64,000 nt of DNA from Pomphorhynchus laevis (taxonomy: Eukaryota; Acanthocephala; Palaeacanthocephala; Echinorhynchida; Pomphorhynchidae), in the NCBI GenBank assembly GCA_012934845.2, contig WNNJ02003839.1, positions 124,001-188,000 on the forward strand, written 5' to 3'. How positions within the stretch are numbered: the stretch's first letter is position 1; each line of letters starts with the position of its first letter. The notes below the pieces were generated by a model that was given only the letters and a program-made list of their open reading frames with translations, was not told the DNA's origin and searched no databases. Positions 54,901 through 64,000 of the stretch are shown here, in pieces. The translations under genes were made by a program, and so were the position numbers.

Positions 54901-56417
54901 ATTATATTCTCAGTCGACAATCTATCAGCGGGTAAACCTTCAAGATTCCATTCATTTACGCGGGCCTTATCAACATATTATTTACAATATCAAACCTATC
55001 TGTCAACGGAATTCTTGTTTAAAATTTTTTAGCTAATTTTCTGTCAACAGATTTCTGAAATGTTGGCTAAATGGTTCTGCATAACATGTAAATGCCGTAG
55101 CTAATAGAACGTCTCCAGGTAGTCTTTTAATTGTTCGTTCAGAATCTATACTATGTCGACTCCATCGCTTCCTTTCGTCAGTTAGACCATCAATCAAACT
55201 TGCTGCTGTATCTCGTCGATGTTGTAACGCATCGTATTGATCTTGAACTACTTTTTTTCTCGTCCATTGCTTTGCGATATTGAACAAGACATTCCTGAAG
55301 GATCTGATTTGTCTTATGGTACCCTACCTCTGCCCTGTTTAACTTCAACTGTGTTTTCTTCTGCTTGAATTCTAGTTTACGCACATTGTTAAAACAGCTT
55401 TGTTTTTATCATCGTATTGTTGGTAAATACAAAGTTGTTTTACGATAAAAACAAAGCTGTTTTACCGCTTAAAAACAATGTGCGTAAACTGGAATTCAAT
55501 CAGAAGAAAGCACAGTTGAAGTTAAACAGGGCAGAGGTAGGGTACCAGAAGACAAATCAGATCATTCAGAAATGTCTTGTTCAATTTTGCAAAGCAATGA
55601 ACCAGAAGGAAGTAGTTCAAGATCAATACGATGAGTTCCACAGTATTGTTCCATTTTCTTTGCACAATTTGTCAGGTGAGCTAGATTTTTGAAATCTTTG
55701 TAAGCCATACTTTGTTCATTTTGAATAAAATATTTTAATTAAATGAACATTTTTATATTACAACATAAATATTTTATAAAAGATGACGGCATCACTAGAG
55801 TTCTTGCTAAACATATTAAGAACCGTGCTATATTTGTTACTTTTTAATGAGGACAGGTATATTTCAGTATAATTTTTATTAAGAAACAAAACAATGCAAT
55901 GTTTAATTATTTAATATATTTTTATATTTTTAATTAACACACTACAAGATTGATTTTTTTTGCAATTAATTCTCTCGTTTTGTTCTACAAAATATAATCA
56001 TTTTGACGTAATTTCGAGTTAAAATAAATTAATTAACTTTGAGTGCTTGTGTATTTTTATCCGTAGGTATTACCGTCTGATTACCGTATACATCTTCACT
56101 GTTACACTGACACATGGACAACTGCGAAAGAATGGATGTCTAATTTTTCAAATGTAATGTTTGGATTTACTCCTCTTTTATCGTTTTCCAGTCACAAAGG
56201 TGTTACCGAAACAATTGAAAAATTACCACTTAACCGTATTTTACTGGAAACAGACAGCCCATATTTTGTGCCTCGAGAATTATACCAGGATACTAATTTA
56301 TGCCATCCTGGTTTCGTATATTCTGTTGCCGAAACAATAAGCAGAATTAAGACTATCAAACTTGATGAAGTGGTTCACCAAACAGAACAAAATGCAAGAC
56401 AATTTTATAATTTGTGA
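42873..56417 (+). CDS. TATDN2: TatD-family metal-dependent nuclease, TATDN2-like (five exons, 706 aa)
   Basis: Exons: 42873-44200, 44245-44357, 52497-52695, 53137-53266, 56067-56417; phases join and all introns are GT..AG. The total is 2,121 nt, 706 residues, close to the length of vertebrate TATDN2. Residues 36-130 are low-complexity: basic [12 protein letters not shown], a Ser-rich run, then a His/Arg/Lys run ([12 protein letters not shown]). The C-terminal third is the TatD TIM-barrel with all metal ligands: H434 and H436 (DCHCHLD), E539 (VGECGID), H576 (LHARD), H601 (LHCYTD) and D653 (LETDSPYF). TatD enzymes are Mg-dependent DNA exonucleases; a nuclear role is inferred from the basic N-terminus. 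Intron 1 is only 44 bp, intron 2 is 8.1 kb and full of repeats, intron 4 carries a dynein relic. An optional exon may exist at 52162-52275. Confidence 0.88.
44500..44785 (+). mobile_element. Type IV LINE RT fragment (first copy) in TatD intron 2
   Basis: The plus-strand frame contains [20 protein letters not shown] (RT motif A) and ends shortly after [12 protein letters not shown] sequence (motif B). The part from about 44596 to 44771 is almost identical to 45371-45546. Truncated on both sides. Confidence 0.72.
45128..45345 (+). repeat. Dispersed unclassified repeat, copy 1
   Basis: Shares ordered blocks with 49585-49865: TGTGCTTYGATCC, GCAAACTA, AATATCGTTSCGWACCAGTTG, ACAACAT, ACTCAGT, GGCAATAAGCACTGA / GGCACTGAGCACTAA, GCTGTAATACTTRGATGGTC and ACGAAAC. 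Length about 220 bp. No coding capacity. SINE-like in size, but no tRNA or 5S head could be demonstrated. Confidence 0.6.
45355..45840 (+). mobile_element. Type IV LINE RT fragment (second copy) in TatD intron 2
   Basis: Reads [83 protein letters not shown] and [14 protein letters not shown] motifs A to D with the catalytic box altered from YADD to YPDD. One frame change near 45600. A different LINE group from the CR1, type II and type III copies. Confidence 0.78.
46164..46238 (+). repeat. Short tandem duplication
   Basis: AATAAAATGGACATTTC followed by AAAACGGTATGTTGCTGTC, repeated once with four differences. It lies inside a 63-codon open frame that I cannot assign. Confidence 0.7.
48118..48620 (-). 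CDS. Antisense ORF inside TatD intron 2, possible terminal exon of a nested gene
   Basis: About 165 codons on the minus strand, ending ...PFNITEQVY at 48118. It has a composition unlike the surrounding AT-rich intron: rich in Tyr, Gln, Ser, Asn and Pro ([45 protein letters not shown]), with a Cys cluster [13 protein letters not shown]. The open part starts just after TTGTTTTAG (about 48620-48628), a credible 3' splice site, and lacks an ATG of its own, which suggests a last exon. I recognise no domain. The low-complexity aromatic/Gln style resembles the tails of transcription factors or RNA-binding proteins, but that is a guess. No upstream exon was found. Confidence 0.35.
48948..49003. repeat. 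(TA)n microsatellite
   Basis: About 56 bp of almost pure TA dinucleotide within TatD intron 2. Confidence 0.95.
49255..49345 (-). repeat. Dispersed unclassified repeat, copy 3 (inverted fragment)
   Basis: Reverse complement reads GTTTGCAAACAAGTGTACG, AATATCGTCACGAATCAGTTG and GACAACATCATCC, matching the corresponding part of copy 2 (GTCTGCAAACTAGTGTACG..., about 49608-49665). A weaker match may exist at 56690-56770. Confidence 0.55.
49585..49865 (+). repeat. Dispersed unclassified repeat, copy 2, enlarged by nested palindromes
   Basis: Same ordered blocks as 45128-45345. Between the GAGCACTAATG block and the GCTGTAATACTTGGATGG block it carries three alternating inverted copies of ACAGCACTAATGCTGT or ACAGCATTAGTGCTGT (about 49733-49798), absent from copy 1. 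Confidence 0.6.
50945..50980. repeat. Hairpin, 16-bp arms, one mismatch
   Basis: CCTCTTTTGTGGAATT (50945-50960), 4-base loop, AATTCCCCAAAAGAGG (50965-50980). In TatD intron 2. A perfect palindrome AACGGAGAGCTCTCCGTT lies about 430 bp upstream (about 50506-50523). Confidence 0.8.
52162..52275 (+). other. Candidate cassette exon of the TatD gene (114 nt, phase 1-1)
   Basis: Flanked by ATGATAG (3' site) and GTATGT (5' site). It is exactly 38 codons, enters in the phase left by exon 2 and leaves in the phase taken by exon 3, and is open throughout ([11 protein letters not shown]..., ending FGAEQNSK). Composition is coding-like within a very AT-rich intron. The TatD fold is complete without it, so it would be an optional insert between two barrel elements. 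It could also be the first exon of something else, since it contains ATGATAGATTTTATG. Confidence 0.4.
54690..55415 (-). pseudogene. Dynein heavy-chain relic (stalk to AAA5) in TatD intron 4
   Basis: Minus-strand host-gene relic. In order: stalk coiled coil [20 protein letters not shown] and [56 protein letters not shown] (start of AAA5); then in another frame [37 protein letters not shown]; and finally [22 protein letters not shown]. These are signature stretches of dynein heavy chains (axonemal or cytoplasmic not decided). Frameshifts and stops break it, roughly 230 codons survive with no clear intron, and nothing of the rest of this roughly 4,000-residue protein is here. Confidence 0.82.
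55428..55690 (+). pseudogene. Inverted copy of the dynein stalk segment
   Basis: The plus-strand frame reads [38 protein letters not shown] and [16 protein letters not shown], the same stalk stretch as the minus-strand relic. The two copies face each other across a centre of about 34 bases, beginning AAAACAGCTTTGTTTTTATC and its complement. They differ at a number of positions, so the fold-back is not very recent. After QYDEF the sequence is unrelated. Confidence 0.8.
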
Positions 56418-59400
56418 ATATTTCTATTCGAAGCGTTCCGGTGAATTCTGTTTTAACTATTTCTATTTCAACCTACTTTTATATAAAGTATAAGCGAATT
56501 TTCTATTGTCCGTGCTGATATCTTCATCCGGTTTGACGGATATTATTTAGTACTGAAAGCCTTTAACTTATCGAAATTGCTTCTAAAAGAGTTCTGCATG
56601 TCAGCAGGAAGAACTTCGTATGAATGAACTTTAAAAAGGCATATACATTAATATACGGATCTGATCACGTTAATCAAACTGGATGACACAAACTGGTTAC
56701 TATGTGACGATACTATTGCAATTACGGTAATAGATTGCTACGCTGATATTCGTTAAGTGTGCAAACCGACTTGGTTAATTTATACCAAAACCGATTTAAA
56801 CATAAGCCAACAGGTTAATTATCCTTGCTATCTTGTGTATTTGATATATCTTCTACGCTCCTTTAAATTCATACTATTCAATACGTTATCATCTGAAAAT
56901 CTCGACTTTTAAGGTGAATTATGTAATCTCTTACATACGACAATATCTGTCAACTTTCTGTTTGCGTTTACCGTTCTGCTTAACAACGCATTATCTTTTG
57001 ATTAATATCCGGAAATAACAAGTTTAGAAGACCATTTTCACCATGTATTAACTACTTGGTCAAAGCAATATACTACACAAATGCATATTCTTATTATATT
57101 ATAATCAATTCTACTTATTGTAAGCGTTTAGATTTAAAAAGCGTTGGAGACATATTTGATTGCATAAATCTTTAATTACTTTTTGAACGGAATGCAGCAA
57201 TATCTTTGCTGGTAAAGATAAAGAGGAACATACTACTAATTGTGAATCAATAAATGTTGTCGTAATCAATGATCGTGATTAGAATGTGATATTGCGAGTC
57301 ACATAAAAAGAATCAAACATTTTGCCATTCAACTATTTATACCATAATCTAGTACTTTGCATAAAAGGTATCCAAATAAACTGAATATGATCCATCAATA
57401 TTTTCTCCAGTTTTCATAACAAGTCGCAGACATCATATCATCAAAGATCTACTTGTTATCTCAAGTCTTACTATTATAAAAACATATCACATGAGTTTAC
57501 AGGATTAGCATGAAACATGACCAAAAGGATACCGCGAATTCCATATAGATATACCTAAACTTAAATATATTGACTCTCGACTTAGTAATTTGAAATCTCG
57601 CATTACAAAACTTTTATTAATTATATATTAATGGTAGCGTAGTAATATATTATATCGATATATAAAATATGGTATATTATTATCAAATATTATATAATAT
57701 TAATACATAATTGATATGTGTTATATATCATTAATTAAAGATATATACTATATCAGTATTTATTAATATAATATGAAATATTACTAATACTTTATGCCAA
57801 TTGTTGAGTTTATAGAAACTTGACGAAAATAGAGAGAGCTTGCGATCATTGACACTTGTGATCATCATTAAAGTGTATAGATTGGGTAAGGTGTACATTA
57901 AAAGTTATGACTTTTGTAGATTAGTCAGAATATTCTGACAATATTTAATTCAGTGACACGACAAAGGATACATAGTAAATTAAATGTTAATAAAGTAATT
58001 TTCATTTTGTATATTTTAAAATGTTTGCATATTAAGATAATATACAAATTTATTTTAAATATTTAAAAATCAATATTGAAATGCCAATTTTGATAGCTGG
58101 AATAGTAATTTTAAATTAGACTGTATTCAAATATAGAGTGGAATCGTGAATTCAATATTTAATCATAATTTCGATATTAAAATATTTAATAGTTAAGAGT
58201 CCGATACTTGATGTGTCAGATCAAAGTGGGAAAATTTATGTTTGCATGACCATAAATGATTAAAGTAATTACGATCATAAGATAACTCAAAATTTGCAAA
58301 GCACTCAGGACGTACAGGCGTCGCAAGAAATGCGTGTTCATCACTGATGTATGCTTCAAAATCAAAATTAATTACTAATCATTTAAGTCAGACTTCGAGG
58401 AACAATGATAACAGTAAGAAGTATCGCTTCGCCATCACAATGACTCACCAGTATTACTGAATACAGAGGAAAAGTGACAGAGACACAGACAAGAGTCATG
58501 TGTATGACTAGGTACTAGAAAAACTCTAGTAATCACAGAGAATGCTAAAATAGCACTACTGCTTTGCTAAATAGGATCATTAGCAAAAGCACTGGCAAAT
58601 GGCAGCGAAGGTCCATCGGCTAACTTCTCTTTAGGAATTTTTTCTCATAGAGAGTGAAGCCATTCCGCGTGAATTACGTTACTAATCATTTAAGCTAGAC
58701 GCGGAAGAACAACGATAACAGTAAAATGTATCGCTGTATTGTTGTTGAAATGTGAAAGTTTCGATTTTTGAAATAAATTTTGTTTACAACAAAATAAGTT
58801 ATTTCAATGTTGTTGTACTTTGCTTATGTATTTATTATGTTTCCCCTGAACTAGTGACAAATAAAGATAATGAACCATCTCTTCATTAATGTCAGCTATG
58901 CTAATTACTCGTAATAATCAAATCCGCTGCTTCAAATTGGTCTTACTCGTACGTTTTCCCTACTCGTTATTTAACGGATTACTTACTGAACTGTTTAGTA
59001 TGCTTGATGTATGTTTTATTGCAATCAAAGTAATTACATTTACAGATATCGAGAGAGAATTTACCTACCTTTTGTTTCTGCGCGATGTTTGTTACAAGAC
59101 AGACGTAATATGGTTAAAACTCGATTATATTCCAATAAGCTGAATCAAGTTTTATTTTGCTTTATACAGGAAGAACGCTACAAATCTAATGGTATCGTCA
59201 ATGTTACCGACAGACTTCAATCCTTAAAGTCACATAATCATTTATATTCAATTATAGTATTTGCTAAATATTTAATTTTCGATAGTCAATTATATATACT
59301 ATATACTATATATATTAGATATATTATATACTATATTATATTAATATAGTATATAATATATTAATATATTATAAAAAACCTTTGTTGTAATATATTTCAT

Positions 59401-60862
59401 CATTTAATTAAATATTTGGTAAAAAATTAAAATTGCAAAAATTTATGACGAAAATTATTCTTGCTGATTTTATTATTGATGATTTTAACTTCTTCATTTA
59501 ACACATTACCAATCAATACAATGATATTTAATGTATTTACACAATTAGCAAACGCTTTGTATTCGCCAAAATTACTAAAAATATTTTTAAAATTCTGAAA
59601 GTAGCTGATTAACTTTAATAGTGCATGTCGTATTATCAAGTGCATTATCTCATATAATGTTTGGTAGCATTGAATATTTAACATTCAACCCTTAATCGCC
59701 TCGACGATTAGGTGTTGAATGACAGAAACGATATCGAATATTGCAGATTAAGATATTTGACTTTGTGAAAGGATAATACAGAGTTACATAAAATATAATT
59801 TATTTATTGTTAATGACTTTTTGTAGGAGTAATATAAATAATGTAAAATTATAATTTATTGTTAAAATAAAATAATTAAATATTATTAAATCAAATATTA
59901 TTAAATGTTAATTAAATTATAATATTAATTCGTATGTCAGCACTAACATTTAAGTTAAAGTTACGTAGACTATTGCGATCACATCACTACGTATTTATCA
60001 TTATGTCTAAAGCATTTCAATTGTGTATATGTGATATGTATGTATTATATCATGTGCACCAATATGTTGCTTAAAAATTAAACAACACGATAATTTTTAT
60101 TTATAATTTGTCTTTAAGATCGTGTTTAGACGCTCGTTTATTAAACACGCATTTAATAAAATTAATATTAAATTTATACAATATATTTTATAATCTTCTC
60201 TTATCTACCATCATATATTTATCGCATAGCATATTATCGTGTTTTAATTCTTATTAAATCCTATATAATTGTACTAGTTCCATAAATGATGGGGTTCTAA
60301 AACCGTGTTAGTTTTAAATTAATTATTAGCATTGATAATTGTAAAATGATAACATATGGCTTCTTTTTATTTTTATATTTTCCTTTTCTTTTTATCACAA
60401 ACGATGATAATTGAAAAGAGGCAGTAATAAGCATTATCGGCTGATTTTGCATAGCTTGCCTTGTATTATATTTACCTGATTATTGACTAACTACTCTATA
60501 AATAAGAAAAAATGTTTAAATAATTCAAGTATTAATAAACAATCATTACATAATTATAAATAATATAGGTTAGTTATATCTTGTATTCTGTTGATCTGAA
60601 ATTTGTATGAATTCTTCTTTATTTTACATGGTATTCTTTAATTATTAAATGTAATGATTTAATACTAATTATATACAATCTTTAAAGTTGATGCACACTA
60701 TAGGGTCGTTTAAGAAAGCTAGATTGGAAAACCAAACGACATAGATTCTCAATTCTATTAATTTCTTCATTTAACCGTAAGACCGGATAATACGAATTAA
60801 TGATTTGATTGTAGATTTGAAAATAAGGTGTACGCCTACAATTTTCTTTTGTAATATTACAG
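56418..60862. other. AT-rich intergenic region between the TatD gene and CIAO2B
   Basis: 4.4 kb without a recognisable gene. Seen: a diverged direct repeat of about 58 bp, ACTAATCATTTAAG...GATAACAGTAA, at 58374 and 58681; an imperfect hairpin ATTCAACCCTTAATCG / CGATTAGGTGTTGAAT at about 59682-59718; TA-rich runs at 57600-57790 and 59280-59370. Short open frames at 58889-59349 look like chance. Confidence 0.4.
60840..60862 (+). promoter_or_regulatory. Splice acceptor directly in front of the CIAO2B ATG
   Basis: TTTTCTTTTGTAATATTACAG ends at the base before ATG at 60863. It implies a spliced 5' UTR or a trans-splicing site. The start codon is the first residue of the exon. Confidence 0.5.
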
Positions 60863-63493
60863 ATGGAAAACGAAAGTCCGGACATATTTGAGGTTCTAGA
60901 CGAACGACAGTGGAGCAGTGAACATTTCGACGACGCAATTATCGACGAAATCGACTGCAGAGAGATATTTGGTCAGTATATGTAACGAGCTTGCACAGTT
61001 GATTAAAATAATCAGTAAAATTAGAATGGGATTTGCTAGAAAGTGAATAGATCGCAATCAAACATAATCAGTTCAGGTGCATTTCGACAGTTTGTTTATG
61101 TTTAAACAGTTTCCGTTTATCTAGACAATCTACTTTCTTGTTGACTACCATTTATAAAGTTTGCAATTTAAGAATAGATCTTCTTTGTATTAGTATCCTC
61201 CTTCCTTTTCAAATTTAAAAATCTTAATAAGATATCTAAACGTTTTTACTCTTATCGAAAAAACGTTACTGGTAAAATGTGTATTTAAAATGAGTCAGGA
61301 TTAATAACTATTAATTGTTTAATACTAGATAATCAGATCAGATAATAAAGTCTAGGTATATTAAATTATTTACAAATTAAACATAATGATAAATAAAAAT
61401 AAAATAATAAAATAATAAAAAATTAAATAATAAATAATAATAAATAATTTTATATAAGCATTTTATATAATTAATAATTTTTAAAATTTTTATTCTGAAA
61501 ATTTTATTAATTAAAATTTTTATTCTGATTACTCACTGTTTAAATAACTGAGTTCTCTTTCGAGTGATTAAATGATTAATGAGTTTATTTTTACTCGATC
61601 GTAACATATACTGTTATTTTATAGCAATAAATTAATCATGATTTATACGTGAGTATATTCTTAAAACTACAATGATTAATAATTTAAAAAACAATTTATA
61701 GGTGGTATTTTAAAACTTTTAAAGCTGCGAAATTTTTTAAACTTGAAACAACAAAGCTCTATTTATAAAAAATAACATCTTGTCAATTGATTAAGTCAAT
61801 CTACTAATTAGGAATTAATTGAAATAGCGTCGGGATTTGAAATTTTTAGATCTCTCTTATACTCTAGGATATCCAGCATGTGAGCCCGTTTTTATTTATA
61901 ACAAATTCAAATTGAGATTTTTAAAATATTGTTTTCTAAATAAAATGCTTGAATTTCTGTTTTGTCGTGCTTTCATGATATTTTAATATTATAAACACTT
62001 GTTTCATCTTAAACAATGCAATGTCATAAATTTTATAATTAATTTTACATTTAATATTTGCATCGAGTTATAAACAATATATATATATTATAATTTAGAT
62101 CAAATTCGCTGTATTCGAGATCCAGAACATCCAGTCACGCTCGAAGAGCTTAATGTTGTAAAGTTGGAAGACATTATAGTATGTTTATTCGAGCTTAGTT
62201 GATTAAGTATATTTTCATTTGTATATTTTTAATATATTTAATTAATTTTAAACAATTATTGATTGCTAAGTGCTAATTTCATAACAGTAATAATTTAAAT
62301 TAATAATAATTTAATAATATATTAATTAAAAAAATCAATAATTTAAAATTAATTATTTACTATGATTTATTAAATTAATAATTTATATTGATTTAAAATT
62401 AATATAGTAAAATATGTTATTGGTTTATTCGTACCGAATATTAAATTTAATGGCATTTTACTAAACTTTAATTAATTTTAAATTATTGATAAAAATTTTA
62501 TTTTTATAAAAATAATTTTCTTCGAACTAAATCTGATGTGAAACTTATAAATATTAAATATAAATATATTAAATATGTTTATATATATATTTAAAATATA
62601 TATTTAAAAAAAGTTTGAGTTAAATAACAAACAACCCTGAAGATGACGTGCCGTAGTGCCGTCGAAATATTGGCTTTTTCTAATCAGATAAATATTCCTG
62701 TTTCATCGCCTTCTTGTAATAATTTTTTAATTATTTTATATTTTATTTTCAATTTAGAATTTGTGTTATTCGTGTTGGCTTCGTAAGTTAATTACTTGAC
62801 TAAGTTATGAAGTTAAGTTAACTCCATAACTTCTATGAAGTATAAAAATGCTATATTTATTATAATATAAAAATATTTTCTTTTATTTTTCAATTCAATT
62901 TTGTGGTTGGCTATATCCTGTAATATTAATGTTTTTGCGATTTCCAAATACCCAATGATACAAGAAAAAATAAATCCTTTAGAGAACACGATCATCAAAA
63001 TATTAGAGCATATTTTGTATTACAGAAGGTAGAATTGATTATCTACATTTATTTTAATAAAATTATCATTTTATTTTTCTTTTTATTAATTCATTGTTTT
63101 TGTAATACTTTTTAAATTGATTAATTTATAATTAATCAATTAAACGTGTACTTTTATCTTTTCCAGCTGACAGGTAACAGATGCACTATAAAATTTACTC
63201 CTACGATTCCACATTGTTCTATGGCCACATTAATAGGCTTATGTATATGTGTGAAACTAAGAAGATGCCTTACACCATCGATTAAAATCAGTGTTGAAAT
63301 TGCTGAAGGAACTCACCAAAACGAACACCTTATCAACAAGCAGCTTAACGACAAAGAACGCGTAATTGCAGCTATGGACAACCCACACCTTCGAGATGTT
63401 GTTAACAGCTGTCTGTCGGCTTCCGATCCACCAAGCACGATGTACAATGATGTCGTTATTAAGCATATAGCTGATTTAATTTTGGATAAGTAA
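60863..63493 (+). CDS. CIAO2B: CIAO2B (MIP18/FAM96B), cytosolic Fe-S protein targeting factor (three exons, 171 aa)
   Basis: Exons 60863-60971, 62099-62178 and 63167-63493; GT..AG introns of 1,127 and 988 bp; 516 nt, 171 residues, near the human length of 163. MIP18 family. With CIAO1 and MMS19 it forms the CIA targeting complex that hands [4Fe-4S] clusters to nuclear DNA enzymes. Seen: [20 protein letters not shown] (residues about 33-52), the hallmark of the family; [23 protein letters not shown] with the reactive Cys at 80; [12 protein letters not shown] near the end. Exon 1 ends TTTG and exon 2 begins ATCAA, giving IFDQI. The N-terminus [17 protein letters not shown] is acidic and variable, as in relatives. 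No defects. Confidence 0.93.
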
Positions 63494-64000
63494 CGTGATT
63501 GGTATTTGCAACCATTTACAAGTTTTATAGGTCTGCTATTACACCGTCTTTTGACTAGTTCCATTAATTAACAAAATGTATATATAAAAGTCGCTTGACT
63601 TATTTGCATTCAATAATAACGGTCATTGTGTAATGTCGGGTTTCCACTCATCCACTTTGACAAATTTTTAAATGTTCATCGTGATGGCTCATTTCAACTT
63701 ATAATTTGTACAAGCAGAACAAGTAACGTATGCTAGATCAATGTAGGGAGCTACATTCCAACATAATACACCATGACTCACAACATACCAGATTTTAGCC
63801 TGACATATTGGTATTGTTTCGTCCGCTACTACCGTTAATGGTACAACCGGATTCATCAGAAGGATGTGTACCGCTGTAGTTTACTTTTGAACACTAAGCT
63901 AACCATCCAGTACTGCTGGAAATTCTTCAGTATATCAAACCTTCAATATAATGAATTTCTGAAACCGCGTTTTCTGAGATGCACTCATAGCATTCTTTAT
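63494..64000. other. Region downstream of CIAO2B
   Basis: No canonical AATAAA directly after the stop. From about 63630 the sequence is less AT-rich and might belong to a further gene beyond the window, but no frame is convincing. Confidence 0.3.

Noticed and set aside
59427-59684. 85-codon minus-strand ORF in the intergenic region
   Set aside because: Composition (Asn, Ile, Lys, Phe) is that of AT-rich noncoding DNA; no motif.
1-64000. tRNA genes and CRISPR-like arrays
   Set aside because: No convincing tRNA B-box with matching arms was noticed by eye, and the tandem arrays are LINE leaders or satellites with no spacers.

Overview
The window is nuclear DNA of an animal. It has spliced, AT-rich protein genes with standard GT..AG introns, and a dense load of LINE retrotransposons. 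I recognise three host genes: a FANCJ/BRIP1-type helicase (1-1849, minus strand, running off the left edge), a TATDN2-type TatD nuclease (42873-56417, plus strand, five exons) and the iron-sulfur targeting factor CIAO2B/MIP18 (60863-63493, plus strand, three exons). The species cannot be named from this sequence. A dynein heavy-chain relic, CR1-like and R2-like LINEs and a Mutator-like element fit many invertebrates. All identifications come from reading translations by eye; no search was run.

Layout: 1-1849 FANCJ. From 2.2 to 42.6 kb there is an almost gene-free transposon island. It holds at least six copies of one CR1-like LINE family, in both orientations: two near full length (7.2-11.7 and 33.9-38.4 kb), one lacking its 3' part (21.9-24.0 kb) and three 5'-truncated (11.8-12.2, 31.0-33.6 and 38.9-40.2 kb). 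It also holds four copies of an R2-like LINE with a restriction-type endonuclease, one almost intact (18.4-21.8 kb), plus pieces of two other LINE groups (a further LINE group lies in a TatD intron) and two LTR-element fossils. A Mutator-like DNA transposon with clear target duplications (41083-42601) closes the island. Embedded in it is a 2.7-kb near-identical inverted repeat (13587-16327 and 25482-28200) separated by 9.2 kb.

From 42.9 to 56.4 kb lies the TatD gene. Its first intron is 44 bp and its second about 8.1 kb. Intron 2 holds LINE fragments, a dispersed unclassified repeat, an antisense ORF and a phase-compatible candidate cassette exon. Intron 4 holds a fold-back relic of a dynein heavy-chain gene. 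From 56.4 to 60.9 kb is AT-rich intergenic DNA, followed by CIAO2B and 0.5 kb with no gene I can recognise.

The helicase (DNA crosslink and G-quadruplex repair) and CIAO2B (delivery of Fe-S clusters to helicases and polymerases, FANCJ-type enzymes included) are functionally related in known biology. Nothing here shows co-regulation, and they are about 59 kb apart. The structural theme of the window is fold-back: large and small inverted duplications occur at LINE junctions, inside a LINE, inside a dispersed repeat and in the dynein relic.
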